Positions 49,454-57,493 of a stretch of 64,000 nt of DNA are shown piece by piece. The stretch lies in contig CAZCGA010000007.1 in NCBI GenBank assembly GCA_964498075.1, positions 27,361 through 91,360 of the forward strand, written 5' to 3'. Source of the stretch: CAZCGA01 sp964498075. GTDB taxonomy: Bacteria > Desulfobacterota > Binatia > HRBIN30. The first letter of the stretch is position 1. Each line of letters starts with the position of its first letter. A program made the position numbers and the translations under genes. Under the pieces are notes generated by a model. It worked only from the letters and a program-made list of their open reading frames with translations. It searched no databases and had not been told where the DNA came from.

Positions 49454-50805
49454 TGACGATAGCCGCCGTTCTTCGCCACCTCGGCAAAAACCTCATCGAG
49501 GATGGCCACGCCGGCGCGCGCTTCGCTCTCGGTCAGAATCAGCGGTGGGTTGATGCGCACCCGCGAGAAGTATCCCATCAGCAGCAACCCGCGTCGCAGG
49601 GCGCCGAGAAATATTCGCTCGGTCACTGCCGACGACAGCGGTTCCTTGGTGCGGCGGTCCTTCACGAGATCCATGCCGATCAGCAGCCCGGTGCCGCGCA
49701 CGTCGCCGATGAACTCGTACTTGTCCTGCAAGCGGCGCAGCTCGTGCAGCAAGAGCGCACCGACGCGCGTGGCGTTGTCCACCAGCTCTTCGTCCAGGAT
49801 CGTCTCGATCGTGGTCAGCGCCGCCGCCGCACCCAGCGGATTCCCGCCGTAGCTTGACGACGACGAGCTGGGCTTGGCAAACGGATGAGCCGCGGTGAGC
49901 TCGTCGGTCGACACGATGCCGCTGATCGGAAAGCCCGAGCCGAATCCCTTGCCAATGGTCATCACGTCGGGCTCGGTGTCGGTGTGGTCGCACCCGAACA
50001 TGCTGCCGGTACGACCGAAGCCGGTGATCATTTCGTCGGCGATGAGCAGGGCGTCGTTCTCGCGCGCGATGTCGGCGACGCCGGGCAAGAACTCCGGCGG
50101 CGGGATCACGTTGCCGGCGGTTCCTTGCATCGGCTCGACGATGATCGCCGCGATCATTCCGGCCGTCGAGGTCTTGATCGATTGGCGCATGAAGTCCAGA
50201 CAGAACATGCCGCAGTCGGGGTAGGTCAGCTTGAACGGGCAGCGATAGCAATCGGCGTAGGGCACCAGATGGGTTCCGGGTGCGAGCGGGCCCCACTTCT
50301 GCTTCCATTCGTCGCCGATCAAGCCCATGACGCCGCCGGTCTTGCCGTGAAAGCCGCCCCAGAAGCCGACGACCTCGTGCTTCTTGGTGTACGCCTTGGC
50401 GAGACGGATAGCCGCTTCGACCGCTTCGGCGCCGCTGCTGTACAGCTGCGTACGCTGCAGCGCGCCGGGCGCCAGCTCGGCGATCAGCTTCAACAGCGCC
50501 AAGCGCGGCGCCGTCGTGAAGCTGCCGACCGCGAGCCGCTCGATCTGGTTGATCAGGCCCTTGACGAAGCGCGGGTGCGAGTGGCCCAGGCTGGCGACGG
50601 CGACGCCGGCAAAAAAATCGAGGTACTCATTGCCGTCCGCGTCGATCAGCGTGCAGCCGCGTCCCTCCACCATGGCCAGCTGCGACAGCTGGGCGATCCG
50701 TTGGATGCCGGGGGCGATGTACTTGGCTTCAGCAGCAACCAGGGCCCGCGACTTTGGCCCAGGGATCGGGGTGCGGGCCGGCACTCTTGTGGGCGCAGCG
50801 TTCAC
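49450..50805 (-). CDS. Class III PLP-dependent aminotransferase
   Basis: The 451-residue protein is an acetylornithine/GABA/glutamate-semialdehyde-type aminotransferase. The PLP lysine is in DVMTIGKGFGSGFPISG, with the aspartate-containing ALLIADEMITGFGRTGSMF upstream and YSSGAEAVEAAIRLAKAYT, GFHGKTGG and YGGNPLGAAA around it. A cysteine-rich insert, YADCYRCPFKLTYPDCGMFCLDF, is present between strands. Class III enzymes transaminate omega-amines or aldehydes/ketones, so it may install the amine of the headgroup product; the acceptor is unknown. Overlaps both neighbours by 4 bases. Confidence 0.9.
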   Translation of the reverse strand: MNAAPTRVPARTPIPGPKSRALVAAEAKYIAPGIQRIAQLSQLAMVEGRGCTLIDADGNEYLDFFAGVAVASLGHSHPRFVKGLINQIERLAVGSFTTAPRLALLKLIAELAPGALQRTQLYSSGAEAVEAAIRLAKAYTKKHEVVGFWGGFHGKTGGVMGLIGDEWKQKWGPLAPGTHLVPYADCYRCPFKLTYPDCGMFCLDFMRQSIKTSTAGMIAAIIVEPMQGTAGNVIPPPEFLPGVADIARENDALLIADEMITGFGRTGSMFGCDHTDTEPDVMTIGKGFGSGFPISGIVSTDELTAAHPFAKPSSSSSSYGGNPLGAAAALTTIETILDEELVDNATRVGALLLHELRRLQDKYEFIGDVRGTGLLIGMDLVKDRRTKEPLSSAVTERIFLGALRRGLLLMGYFSRVRINPPLILTESEARAGVAILDEVFAEVAKNGGYRQ

Positions 50806-51620
50806 GTGTCAGTCGCAACGTCTTGTGCAAGCAAATGGGCCGCAATTGCCGCGGCCCCCTCAGCGCGGCACGGAGCGTAGCTGGGCCAATCATTCAAGTC
50901 AATTAGCGTTACCCCGCCGTTCACGTCGTAGACACAGTCGCCGCCGTACACCTCCACGTTCAGCGCCGCGGCCGCGCGCTGGCCCAGTTTTGCGATGCGC
51001 CGCAGGACTTCCAGCGGAATTTCCACGCCGCCGAGCGGACGCACGCAATGGAAGAAACCGTCGCGAACCGCGTAGAACTTGACGACAGTTCCGGCAACGT
51101 GGCGCTGCAACACCGCAGCGGCAATACCGCGTTCGCGAAAACGCTGCAGCGCGCGCCGCGCCGCCGCCGTCCCATCTACCGCCACGACGTCGTCGGCTTC
51201 GGTGGCATGCACGTCGCCGCGCTTCACCCACGCGCCGCCGTTGGCGACCCAGGACGGCAACGGCGGTTCTCCACCAACCGTCAGAAGGACCGTTTCAGGA
51301 AACGGGATCGCCGCCGCTTGGAACGCCGCCACGGTGCGGTGGCGCTGGCAATTGAGAATCGCTTCGGGGCAATTGACGATGCGCACACCGCGCGCCTGCC
51401 ACTGCTGCAGGCGCTGCAGCGCCGGCGCGCCCTGGCACATCGTAAACACGATGGTTCCGGCGGCGGGTTCAGGCCACGGCTCGGCGTCGGCGGCGAGCAC
51501 CCGCACGTCCTGTCCGCCGGCGCGCAAGCGGTCCGCAACCATCTCGAGGATGGCGCCGTCGTCTTGGACTCTGCCCGGCGAGAACACGGGCTCGCGCGTG
51601 ATGCCGAGGAAGCGGCTCAT
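50802..51620 (-). CDS. ATP-grasp enzyme (RimK/inositol-kinase-like fold)
   Basis: The 272-residue protein has an ATP-grasp shape. A VFTMCQGAPALQRLQQW N-domain is followed by the P-loop-like AWVKRGDVHATEADDVV, the large-loop lysine region LQRHVAGTVVKFYAV, and the metal-binding C-terminus VYGGDCVYDVNGGVTLIDLNDWPSY. The end resembles LIDxNxxPxY motifs in both amino-acid ligases and inositol-phosphate kinases, so it could attach an amino acid or phosphorylate a cyclitol. It overlaps the upstream nucleotidyltransferase stop (ATGA) and the downstream aminotransferase start. Confidence 0.8.
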   Translation of the reverse strand: MSRFLGITREPVFSPGRVQDDGAILEMVADRLRAGGQDVRVLAADAEPWPEPAAGTIVFTMCQGAPALQRLQQWQARGVRIVNCPEAILNCQRHRTVAAFQAAAIPFPETVLLTVGGEPPLPSWVANGGAWVKRGDVHATEADDVVAVDGTAAARRALQRFRERGIAAAVLQRHVAGTVVKFYAVRDGFFHCVRPLGGVEIPLEVLRRIAKLGQRAAAALNVEVYGGDCVYDVNGGVTLIDLNDWPSYAPCRAEGAAAIAAHLLAQDVATDT

Positions 51621-52324
51621 GTCGTGAAGCCGCTGCGCACGAAGGCGTCGGCAATCGCCACGTCTTCCGGCCGGTCGACGTCGACGACCTTGCCGACCAC
51701 TTCGCCATAGAGCCGGTAGTCGCGGGCGAGCAGGTGGCCGAGAAACTGCCGCAGCGCCGTGAAGCGTGCCCGCCGCGCCGCGCCGATCTCGTCAAAGATG
51801 CGTGGCTCGAAGACATAGAAACCCGCGGTGACCAAGCCGCTGCTCTGCGCCGACGGTCCGAGTGCCGTGATGCGTTCGCCGGGGCCGAGCTGCGCCCACA
51901 GCGGCTTCTCGTCGTCCACGAATCCATTGACCGCCAGCACGCCGTCGGCATCGGGCCGGCGCTCGGCGACCTGCAGAAAGCCGTGCAGCGCCGACGGTGC
52001 GAAGACGGCGTCCACCGTCAGCAACACGAAGCGCTCGCCCGCCAGCAACGGGCTGAGGGTGAACAGGCTCTCCATCGAGCTTGGCGTGTTCCGGCGCACG
52101 AACTCGAGCTGCACGTTGGGCCAGGAGCTGCGGCAGTGTGCCTCGATGCCGCACGACGCTTCGTTGACGATGCATGCCACCTGGCGCAGCCCGGCGGTCA
52201 CGACCGCATCGAGGACGTAGTCGATCAACGGCTTACCCGCGACCGTTACGAGCGGTTTGGGTTGCGCGCAGCCGCCGGTGTGCAACCGTTCACCCAGGCC
52301 GGCGGCGATGATGCCGGCTTTCAT
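51617..52324 (-). CDS. Cytidylyltransferase-like nucleotidyltransferase (LicC-type)
   Basis: The 235-residue protein starts MKAGIIAAGLGERLHTGGCAQ and continues into PKPLVTVAGKPLIDYVLD, with the complete GxGxR-like and PK signatures of NTP transferases. LLTVDAVFAPSALHGFLQ supplies the metal aspartate region and VVDVDRPEDVAIADAF the C-terminal D. Similar short enzymes (LicC, phosphocholine or polyol cytidylyltransferases) load phospho-alcohols onto CMP, which fits a CDP-alcohol phosphotransferase downstream. It overlaps the HAD gene stop by 4 bases (ATGA). Confidence 0.85.
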   Translation of the reverse strand: MKAGIIAAGLGERLHTGGCAQPKPLVTVAGKPLIDYVLDAVVTAGLRQVACIVNEASCGIEAHCRSSWPNVQLEFVRRNTPSSMESLFTLSPLLAGERFVLLTVDAVFAPSALHGFLQVAERRPDADGVLAVNGFVDDEKPLWAQLGPGERITALGPSAQSSGLVTAGFYVFEPRIFDEIGAARRARFTALRQFLGHLLARDYRLYGEVVGKVVDVDRPEDVAIADAFVRSGFTT

Positions 52325-52998
52325 TCGATGATGGCTTCCAGGTCCGCGAGACGGCGCACCCGCACGTCGACGAGCTCCGGTGCGGGGCACGTGCGCTCGG
52401 CGGCGCCCACGACCCAAGCCGTGCGCCATCCCGCGGCGCGCGCGCCGCGTACGTCCTTGTCGAACGAGTCGCCGGCGTGCAGCGCCTCGGCCGGTGCGCA
52501 CCCGAGCTGCTCCAGAGCCAGCGCAAAGATGCGTGGATCGGGCTTGCTGACGCCGACGCGATTGGAATCGATGATGGTCGCCAGCCCGCCGATGCCGGCC
52601 TCGGCGAGCAGGCGGTCGACGTTGCCGTAGAAGTTCGAGATCACGCCGACTGCGACACGGTGCCGCAAGCGTTCGAGGATCGAGCGGTGCTCGACGAGGG
52701 CGAGTCGCGAGGCTCGAACAAATGCGCTGACGACCCGGCCGGCGAGCGTGGTGTCGGCGATGCCCAGGTCCTCCAGCTGTCGCGCTACATGGAACTCGAT
52801 CAACGCTTGCAGGTCCATGCGCGCCACCTGAGGATCGGCGTAGCCGCACCGCGAGGCGTGGTCGAAGGCGCGGCGCACGCGTTCGAACGGCAGCGCCAGC
52901 CAGGCATCTTGGTACAGCTGGGCAAAGCGCTCCAGCCAATGGCTCCCGGCACCGTCCAAGGTGCCGCCATAGTCGAAGCAAATGGCGCGGACCTTCAT
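52321..52998 (-). CDS. HAD-superfamily hydrolase with DxG motif I
   Basis: The 225-residue protein has a Rossmannoid HAD fold: motif I CFDYGGTLDG, motif II VISNFYGN, motif III lysine in VGVSKPDPRIFALALEQLG and motif IV HAGDSFDKDVRGARAAG. In motif I the nucleophile D9 is present, but the usual general acid-base Asp two residues later is Gly (D-Y-G). That arrangement is known in YihX-like phosphatases, so activity is still possible. First gene of the six-gene operon. It may dephosphorylate a polyol or aminocyclitol phosphate, which is inference. Confidence 0.85.
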   Translation of the reverse strand: MKVRAICFDYGGTLDGAGSHWLERFAQLYQDAWLALPFERVRRAFDHASRCGYADPQVARMDLQALIEFHVARQLEDLGIADTTLAGRVVSAFVRASRLALVEHRSILERLRHRVAVGVISNFYGNVDRLLAEAGIGGLATIIDSNRVGVSKPDPRIFALALEQLGCAPAEALHAGDSFDKDVRGARAAGWRTAWVVGAAERTCPAPELVDVRVRRLADLEAIIE

Positions 52999-53148
52999 CG
53001 GCGCGAATGTAAGCAGCTCGACCGCGGTGGATCAACCATCGAGGGACGGATCTAGGCCACCAGCAAGACTGAGCGAGTCAATAACGGTGGTGGACCTCGT
53101 TTGGTGTCTGACGGGTGTCGCAGATTGGCAAGCCGGGCTCGAGACGAT

Positions 53149-53358
53149 ATGGTGATGGTCATGCACGCAGCGAAGGTGGCAAGTCTCCGAGTGAGTCCAA
53201 CCAAGATCGAACGGGCTCGTCGCATCTTGGGAACGAAGACGCGGCAGGAAACGGTGGACCGAGCACTCGATGTCGTTCTAGGCGAGGAGCGGCTGCTGCG
53301 GGTGCACCGGCGTATCAAAGGCGTTGGAGGCTTCGTCGACGCCTTAGCGGGCTCGTGA
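53149..53358 (+). CDS. VapB-like ribbon-helix-helix antitoxin
   Basis: A 69-residue protein with the segment TKTRQETVDRALDVVLGEERLLR typical of VapB RHH/AbrB-like antitoxins that pair with PIN toxins. The starts ATG 53149, 53155 and 53161 are all possible. Its TGA overlaps the GTG of the toxin gene (GTGA), the usual coupled arrangement. No obvious operator palindrome is seen in the upstream 150 bases. Confidence 0.75.
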   Translation: MVMVMHAAKVASLRVSPTKIERARRILGTKTRQETVDRALDVVLGEERLLRVHRRIKGVGGFVDALAGS

Positions 53359-53771
53359 CCAAGGTCGTTCTCGACACGAGCGTCTACATCGACTGGCTCA
53401 ATCGAGGTCTGCACGACGAGTTGCTACTTGGGCAAGGGTACGTGCGCTATCTCAGCGCTGTCGTGGCGATGGAGCTGCGTGTCGGCGCCGCGACTCGGCC
53501 CGCGCAACGGGCGATCGAGCAGCTCGTGCGCGCCTACCGGGCGAGCCGGAGGATGGTGGCGCCGGGCTCTCAGGTCTTCGATTCGGCAGCCGATATTCTC
53601 AGACGCCTCATGCGGGACGGTCACGAGATCCGCAGGGCTTCCCTGGTCAACGATGTGTTGATTGCCCTCACAGCACGGTCTCTGGGTGCGACCGTGGTCT
53701 CCGCAAACGCGTCCGACTTCGAGGCAATCTACAAGACCCATCACTTTTCCCTGCGCATCGTGGGTAGCTGA
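53355..53771 (+). CDS. VapC-like PIN-domain ribonuclease toxin
   Basis: The 138-residue protein has PIN-domain acidic residues in VVLDTSVYIDWL, the conserved glutamate in VAMELRVG, the third acid in SLVNDVLIALTAR, and the late VVSANASDFEAI where N/D line up with the fourth position. PIN toxins cut RNA, often tRNA or rRNA. The GTG start overlaps the antitoxin stop. It ends about 90 bases before the SDR gene and sits at the junction between the phospholipid-type operon and the SDR gene. Confidence 0.8.
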   Translation: MTKVVLDTSVYIDWLNRGLHDELLLGQGYVRYLSAVVAMELRVGAATRPAQRAIEQLVRAYRASRRMVAPGSQVFDSAADILRRLMRDGHEIRRASLVNDVLIALTARSLGATVVSANASDFEAIYKTHHFSLRIVGS

Positions 53772-53858
53772 CGCATCTATCCCCAGACGAGAACCAACCG
53801 ACCGCGCGGGGAACCTCGGTCGCTGAGTGCGGTAAGGTCGACCCGTCGCTCGGGTTCG

Positions 53859-54620
53859 CTAGTTCGCACGCGAACGGATGGTGAGCTCGTGGATGCTCAC
53901 CGGATCGGGCTGGGAGAGCTGGAAGACGACGGCGCGCGCCACGTCGGCGGGCTCGAGCATCGGGGTGTTCCGATTCAAGAGGCCGAGCACCTCCCAGCGC
54001 TTGATCGCCTCCGGTATCACGGTACGGTCGAAGCCCGACGCGAAGTCGGTGGACCCGACGTTGTGGATCTCGATCGTCAGCACGCGCACGCCGCGCTCGG
54101 CAACTTCGGCGCGCAGGCCGCGGGACAGTGTGTAGATCGCCGCCTTCGAGGCCGCGTACACGGCCAGGTACGGCCACGCTTCGTGGGCGCTGGCCGACGT
54201 CATGTTGAGAATCGTCCCGCTGCCGCGCGGCAGCATGTGGCGTAAGGCGGCGCGGCACGCGATGAGTGTGCCGAGAACGTTGGTCTCCAAGATCGCCCGC
54301 CACTCTTCCGTGCGGCCATCGGCAATGGTGCGCACCATACCCACCGCAGCGTTGTTCACCAGCGCATCCAACTGCCCGTATCGCTCGCTCGCGGCCGCGA
54401 TCAGGCGCTCCACCTGCGCTTCGTCGCGCATGTCTGTGGCCACGTAGTCGGCCGTGCCGCCGGCCGCGTGGATGTCGGCGCACACCTGCTCCAGCCGCTC
54501 GGGCCGGCGCGCACCCAGCACCACCCGCATGCCCGCGGCGGCCAGCGCCTGCGCCACCGCCGCGCCGATGCCGGACGATGCACCCGTGACGACGGCGACA
54601 CCATCGTGCAACGAACCCAT
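53859..54620 (-). CDS. Classical short-chain dehydrogenase/reductase
   Basis: The 253-residue protein has the NAD(P) motif AVVTGASSGIGAAVAQALA, the acidic TDMRDEAQVE, ALVNNAAVGM, the catalytic serine block MTSASAHEAWPYLAVYAASKAAIYTL (Y and K of YAASK) and a C-terminal SIHELTIRSRAN. Substrate unknown; the family often acts on hydroxy-fatty or alcohol substrates. Length and motifs are fully standard. It is convergent with VapC and divergent from the lower-GC island. Confidence 0.9.
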   Translation of the reverse strand: MGSLHDGVAVVTGASSGIGAAVAQALAAAGMRVVLGARRPERLEQVCADIHAAGGTADYVATDMRDEAQVERLIAAASERYGQLDALVNNAAVGMVRTIADGRTEEWRAILETNVLGTLIACRAALRHMLPRGSGTILNMTSASAHEAWPYLAVYAASKAAIYTLSRGLRAEVAERGVRVLTIEIHNVGSTDFASGFDRTVIPEAIKRWEVLGLLNRNTPMLEPADVARAVVFQLSQPDPVSIHELTIRSRAN

Positions 54621-54917
54621 GCGCGTTCCTACCTTGCCGTACTCGACGCGGTCAAGGATCGCCGGCGCACCGGCTGGAAGCCGGTGCCACCCAGTTGGGA
54701 AGCTGTGAGCCGAGTCGCGGACTCGGTGGCACAGGCCTCTGGCGGCTTTGCACCTAAAGTCTCACTAAGCGGCGGCACTCCTCCCACTGATTGCCCGCTT
54801 GTAGGGATGAAGATGGCTATAGTGTGGGTGGGACGATGACTTACGACTGATGGACTTTGTTTTTTCTGTTTGGCTCAGTTAGAAGGAAAGAGGCTGTAAG
54901 AGGGGATTCCAAACTCG
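54621..54917. other. 297-base gap with three compact hairpins
   Basis: No gene was recognised between the SDR start and the GAF gene. Three elements follow one another: a 7-bp hairpin ACCGGCT...AGCCGGT (54669-54685), a 7-bp hairpin CCGAGTC...GACTCGG (54710-54726), and the inverted-pair copy at 54727-54758. The rest is unremarkable, with a TATAGT at 54817 that has no well-spaced -35 box. Confidence 0.5.
54727..54758. repeat. Left copy of the inverted TTTAGGTGCAA-type repeat
   Basis: Read on the minus strand it is TTTAGGTGCAAAGCCGCC followed by AGAGGCCTGTGC; the copy at 56318-56346 reads TTTAGGTGCAAGCCGCC followed by TCTGGCCTGTGC on the plus strand. One extra A and an exchanged trinucleotide distinguish them. 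Together they bracket the lower-GC genes. Confidence 0.7.
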
Positions 54918-55856
54918 ATGAGGACCGGAATCGCAAAATTCTTTTTCCTGTCTCGAAACGTGATCGCCGTCGACGTCGGATGGCGGGACATAGCCTTTCT
55001 CATCGTTCGGAACACCCTTCTTTCTCTTGGTGCTGCAATCATCAGGGCATCTGCAACCTGGCCCGCGATCCCCTGGGGAACATTCGGTGCGGTTTTCGGC
55101 CTCTTGGTTGCGAAGGACGTACTGGAAAATGTGTTCCATGGACTAAGCGCAACGAACACGATTTTCCGCAGGGTACAAGGACAGGTCTGGCGAGAGGAGA
55201 GAAAGCTCAAGACTGCGGCAATTCTCAAGCGGCTCAACGTGCTATTGGCGCATCCGCCGGCCGACACTGCGGCGGTACGTGAGTTGCTGACAGATATCCT
55301 TGGAGTGGTTGCACTACACGTGAGGGATGATCGAGGACACACAAGAGACAACGCTGGGGCGTTTGCTACGCTGTTGCTCGTCGATGGCCAGGATCTGGTG
55401 GTAGTAGCGCGCGATCCCAAGCTGACCTCGGTTGCCAAGCACAGGCGCCCCATCCCGAAGCGGTACGACCGAGTAACTTGCTTGGCGGGGCGAGCGATCG
55501 AGAGCAGGCAGGTGTTGAGTGTTGGTGATTTGTGGGAGGAGTATCCGGAGGTACGGGAGAAACCGTATCGAAGCGTCCTCGCAATTCCACTAATAGCCAG
55601 CGATGGAAAAACGGTGTTCGGTGCACTCTCGATTGACAGCCCAACGCCATACTCGTTTCAGTCATTTCAGCCGATGGCAACCGAGAACCGGATCGAGAAT
55701 GGCTTGCAGCCATACGCCTACACGCTAACCATTTGCGTGGAGCGCTTGCTAAGCAACCGTTTTTCTGAAATGGCAAAGGCCCTGGAGAGTGCGGAAGAGA
55801 TTCCAACCGGCCAAGGAGGAGTACGGTGCCAAACGCCGAATCAACTGCAACGATAG
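54918..55856 (+). CDS. Membrane-anchored GAF-domain protein (unknown signal)
   Basis: The 312-residue protein has two N-terminal hydrophobic segments (about residues 21-43 and 47-68), a charged linker, and a GAF-like ligand-sensing domain from about residue 100 to 280 (LLLVDGQDLVVVARDPKL, YDRVTCLAGRAIESRQVLSVGDLWEEYPEV, YRSVLAIPLIASDGKTVFGALSIDSPTPYSF). No catalytic output domain follows. The gene lies in lower-GC DNA; one 60-base line at its start has 28 G+C, against 42 of 60 in a nearby flanking line. The stop overlaps the next small gene. Confidence 0.8.
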   Translation: MRTGIAKFFFLSRNVIAVDVGWRDIAFLIVRNTLLSLGAAIIRASATWPAIPWGTFGAVFGLLVAKDVLENVFHGLSATNTIFRRVQGQVWREERKLKTAAILKRLNVLLAHPPADTAAVRELLTDILGVVALHVRDDRGHTRDNAGAFATLLLVDGQDLVVVARDPKLTSVAKHRRPIPKRYDRVTCLAGRAIESRQVLSVGDLWEEYPEVREKPYRSVLAIPLIASDGKTVFGALSIDSPTPYSFQSFQPMATENRIENGLQPYAYTLTICVERLLSNRFSEMAKALESAEEIPTGQGGVRCQTPNQLQR

Positions 55857-56056
55857 TGGTCGATACAGCATGGATGCGAAAACAGCGCGCGTACGATGAG
55901 TATGCCAAGGGCAGACTCAGTCTCGATGAGACTGCGAAAAATGTCGCGGAAATCAAGCCGGAAATCAAGCCACTCTCGCTGAGACGCAAGATGGCAATTG
56001 CACTGGTCGCGGCTCTTACCAGCGTGCTCGTACCTGCTTGGGCGCGTCGCAACTGA
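55826..56056 (+). CDS. Small C-terminally hydrophobic protein, unknown
   Basis: A 76-residue protein: charged N-terminal half (STATIVVDTAWMRKQRAYDEYAKGRLSLDETAKN), then a single hydrophobic helix near the end (MAIALVAALTSVLVPAW) with a basic tail. The GTG start is preceded by AGGAGG at 55814-55819, an unusually strong ribosome-binding site, and the gene overlaps the end of the GAF gene by 31 bases, so coupling is likely. Function unknown. Confidence 0.6.
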   Translation: MPNAESTATIVVDTAWMRKQRAYDEYAKGRLSLDETAKNVAEIKPEIKPLSLRRKMAIALVAALTSVLVPAWARRN

Positions 56057-56058
56057 AG

Positions 56059-56187
56059 ATGCCGAAGGCCAAGCCCGTCTCACTCTGGCCGCTGAGCTTC
56101 GACGAAGCGCTGAAGAGAAGCCTCATTAGCTCACCGCCACCGAAGTCTGAGAAGTCGCCCAAGAAGCGCAAGCCGAAACATACCTGA
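56059..56187 (+). CDS. 42-residue basic microprotein, unknown
   Basis: ATG 56059 is 2 bases after the upstream stop. The protein starts MPKAKPVSLWPLSFDEALKR and ends in a lysine/arginine/proline-rich tail (PPPKSEKSPKKRKPKHT). The LxPLSFDEAL-plus-basic-tail shape resembles small conserved proteins seen in other bacterial phyla (recalled, not searched). It completes the three-gene lower-GC run. Confidence 0.5.
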   Translation: MPKAKPVSLWPLSFDEALKRSLISSPPPKSEKSPKKRKPKHT

Positions 56188-56317
56188 GACGCGCCACACT
56201 TCTGTTCACACCCTGAACGCTTCCCGTCCACGCGCTAGAATCGCACTCTGCGCCGACGGTAGCGCCCGCTGCAACCCAGCTATCGCTTCGCACGGACGGT
56301 CACCCCGGCGGGGGCGA

Positions 56318-56350
56318 TTTTAGGTGCAAGCCGCCTCTGGCCTGTGCGGC
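56318..56350. repeat. Right copy of the inverted TTTAGGTGCAA-type repeat
   Basis: See the left copy at 54727. It lies just upstream of the start region of the conserved unknown gene and marks the right boundary of the lower-GC island. Confidence 0.7.
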
Positions 56351-56395
56351 GCTCGTCGTTGTCGGCGGCGACGCTTTTGGGGTAAAGGACGTCGC

Positions 56396-57493
56396 ATGCG
56401 CGGTACGCTGCTCTCCGAAGTGCATTCCTCGCCGGCCGAACCGGAGGCGTTCCTCGAGTACGCCGAACGGCAAGGCTGGGGAGACGGGCTGCCGTTGATC
56501 CCGCCAACCGCCGACCGCGTCCAGGCGATGCTCGACACGGTTGCGGAGACGCCCGAGACGGTCGTCGGCCTCGTCGAGCCGCGGCGCGGTGAGGCGACGG
56601 TGGAGAAGATCGCGTTGAACGCCGTGATGGCGGGCTGCCGGCCGGATTACCTTCCGGCGGTGGTGGCGGCGGTGCGGGCCGTCTGCCAGCCACAGTTCAA
56701 TCTCTACGCCATCAACACCACGACCTGCTGCGCCACGCCGGCGCTGATGATCAACGGACCGGCGCGGCACGCGCTCGGCATCGAGTGCGGCTACAGCTGC
56801 CTGGGCCACAACGGCCGCGCCAACGCCACCATCGGCCGGGCGCTCCGGCTCGTGATGCGCAACGTCGGCGGTGCGATCCCCGGCGGCGTGAGCAAGTCCG
56901 TCTTCGGGCAGCCGGGCCGCGTCTCGCTATGCTTCGGCGAGTGGGAAGAGAAGAGCCCGTGGCCGCCGTTCCACGTGCGCCGCGGCTTCCGGACCGATGA
57001 GAGCGTCATCACGGCACACTGTGCCACCGGTACGCAGGACATCGCCGACGTGTGGGCCGAGACCGGTGAGGAGCTGGTGTGGGTGCTGGCGCACTCGATC
57101 GACTGGATCGGCAACAACAAGGTCCTGGTGCCGCAGAAGGATGGCGAGATGCTGCTCCTCCTGTGCCCCGACTTCGCACACAAGATCGCCCGCGACGGGT
57201 TGTCCGTCGCCGACGTGCAGCAGCTCCTCTACGCGCAGACGCGCACGCCGATCGAGCGCTGGCATCGCAATCATTGGAAGAAGCTGGAGGAGCGCGGCTA
57301 CGTGGAGAACGGCACGGTGCCGCTGTGCGCCCGCCCCGAGCAGTTCCTGATCGCCGTCGCCGGTGGGGAGTCCGGACACCACGCGCTCAGCTTCTGCACC
57401 TTCGGCCTGACGTGGTCGGTGTCGCAAGCGTTCACGCTGACACCGGCTGCCGTGGTCGAGGGCGAGGCGTGCCCGCTGCCGGGGGCATCGTGA
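56396..57493 (+). CDS. Conserved protein with GWGDGLPLIPPT motif (UGSC-like family), function unknown
   Basis: The 365-residue soluble protein has the N-terminal block EYAERQGWGDGLPLIPPTADRV and a conserved middle NAVMAGCRPDYLPAVVAAVRA. TTTCCATPALMINGPARHALG and GRANATIGRALRLVMRNVGGAIPGG follow, then SPWPPFHVRRGF. This sequence pattern is shared by many metagenomic and actinobacterial proteins, sometimes annotated as UGSC-like. No catalytic residues can be assigned; several cysteines (TTTCCAT) suggest possible metal or redox use. ATG 56396 is preceded by AAGGA at 9 bases. The gene starts just after the right repeat copy. Confidence 0.6.
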   Translation: MRGTLLSEVHSSPAEPEAFLEYAERQGWGDGLPLIPPTADRVQAMLDTVAETPETVVGLVEPRRGEATVEKIALNAVMAGCRPDYLPAVVAAVRAVCQPQFNLYAINTTTCCATPALMINGPARHALGIECGYSCLGHNGRANATIGRALRLVMRNVGGAIPGGVSKSVFGQPGRVSLCFGEWEEKSPWPPFHVRRGFRTDESVITAHCATGTQDIADVWAETGEELVWVLAHSIDWIGNNKVLVPQKDGEMLLLLCPDFAHKIARDGLSVADVQQLLYAQTRTPIERWHRNHWKKLEERGYVENGTVPLCARPEQFLIAVAGGESGHHALSFCTFGLTWSVSQAFTLTPAAVVEGEACPLPGAS

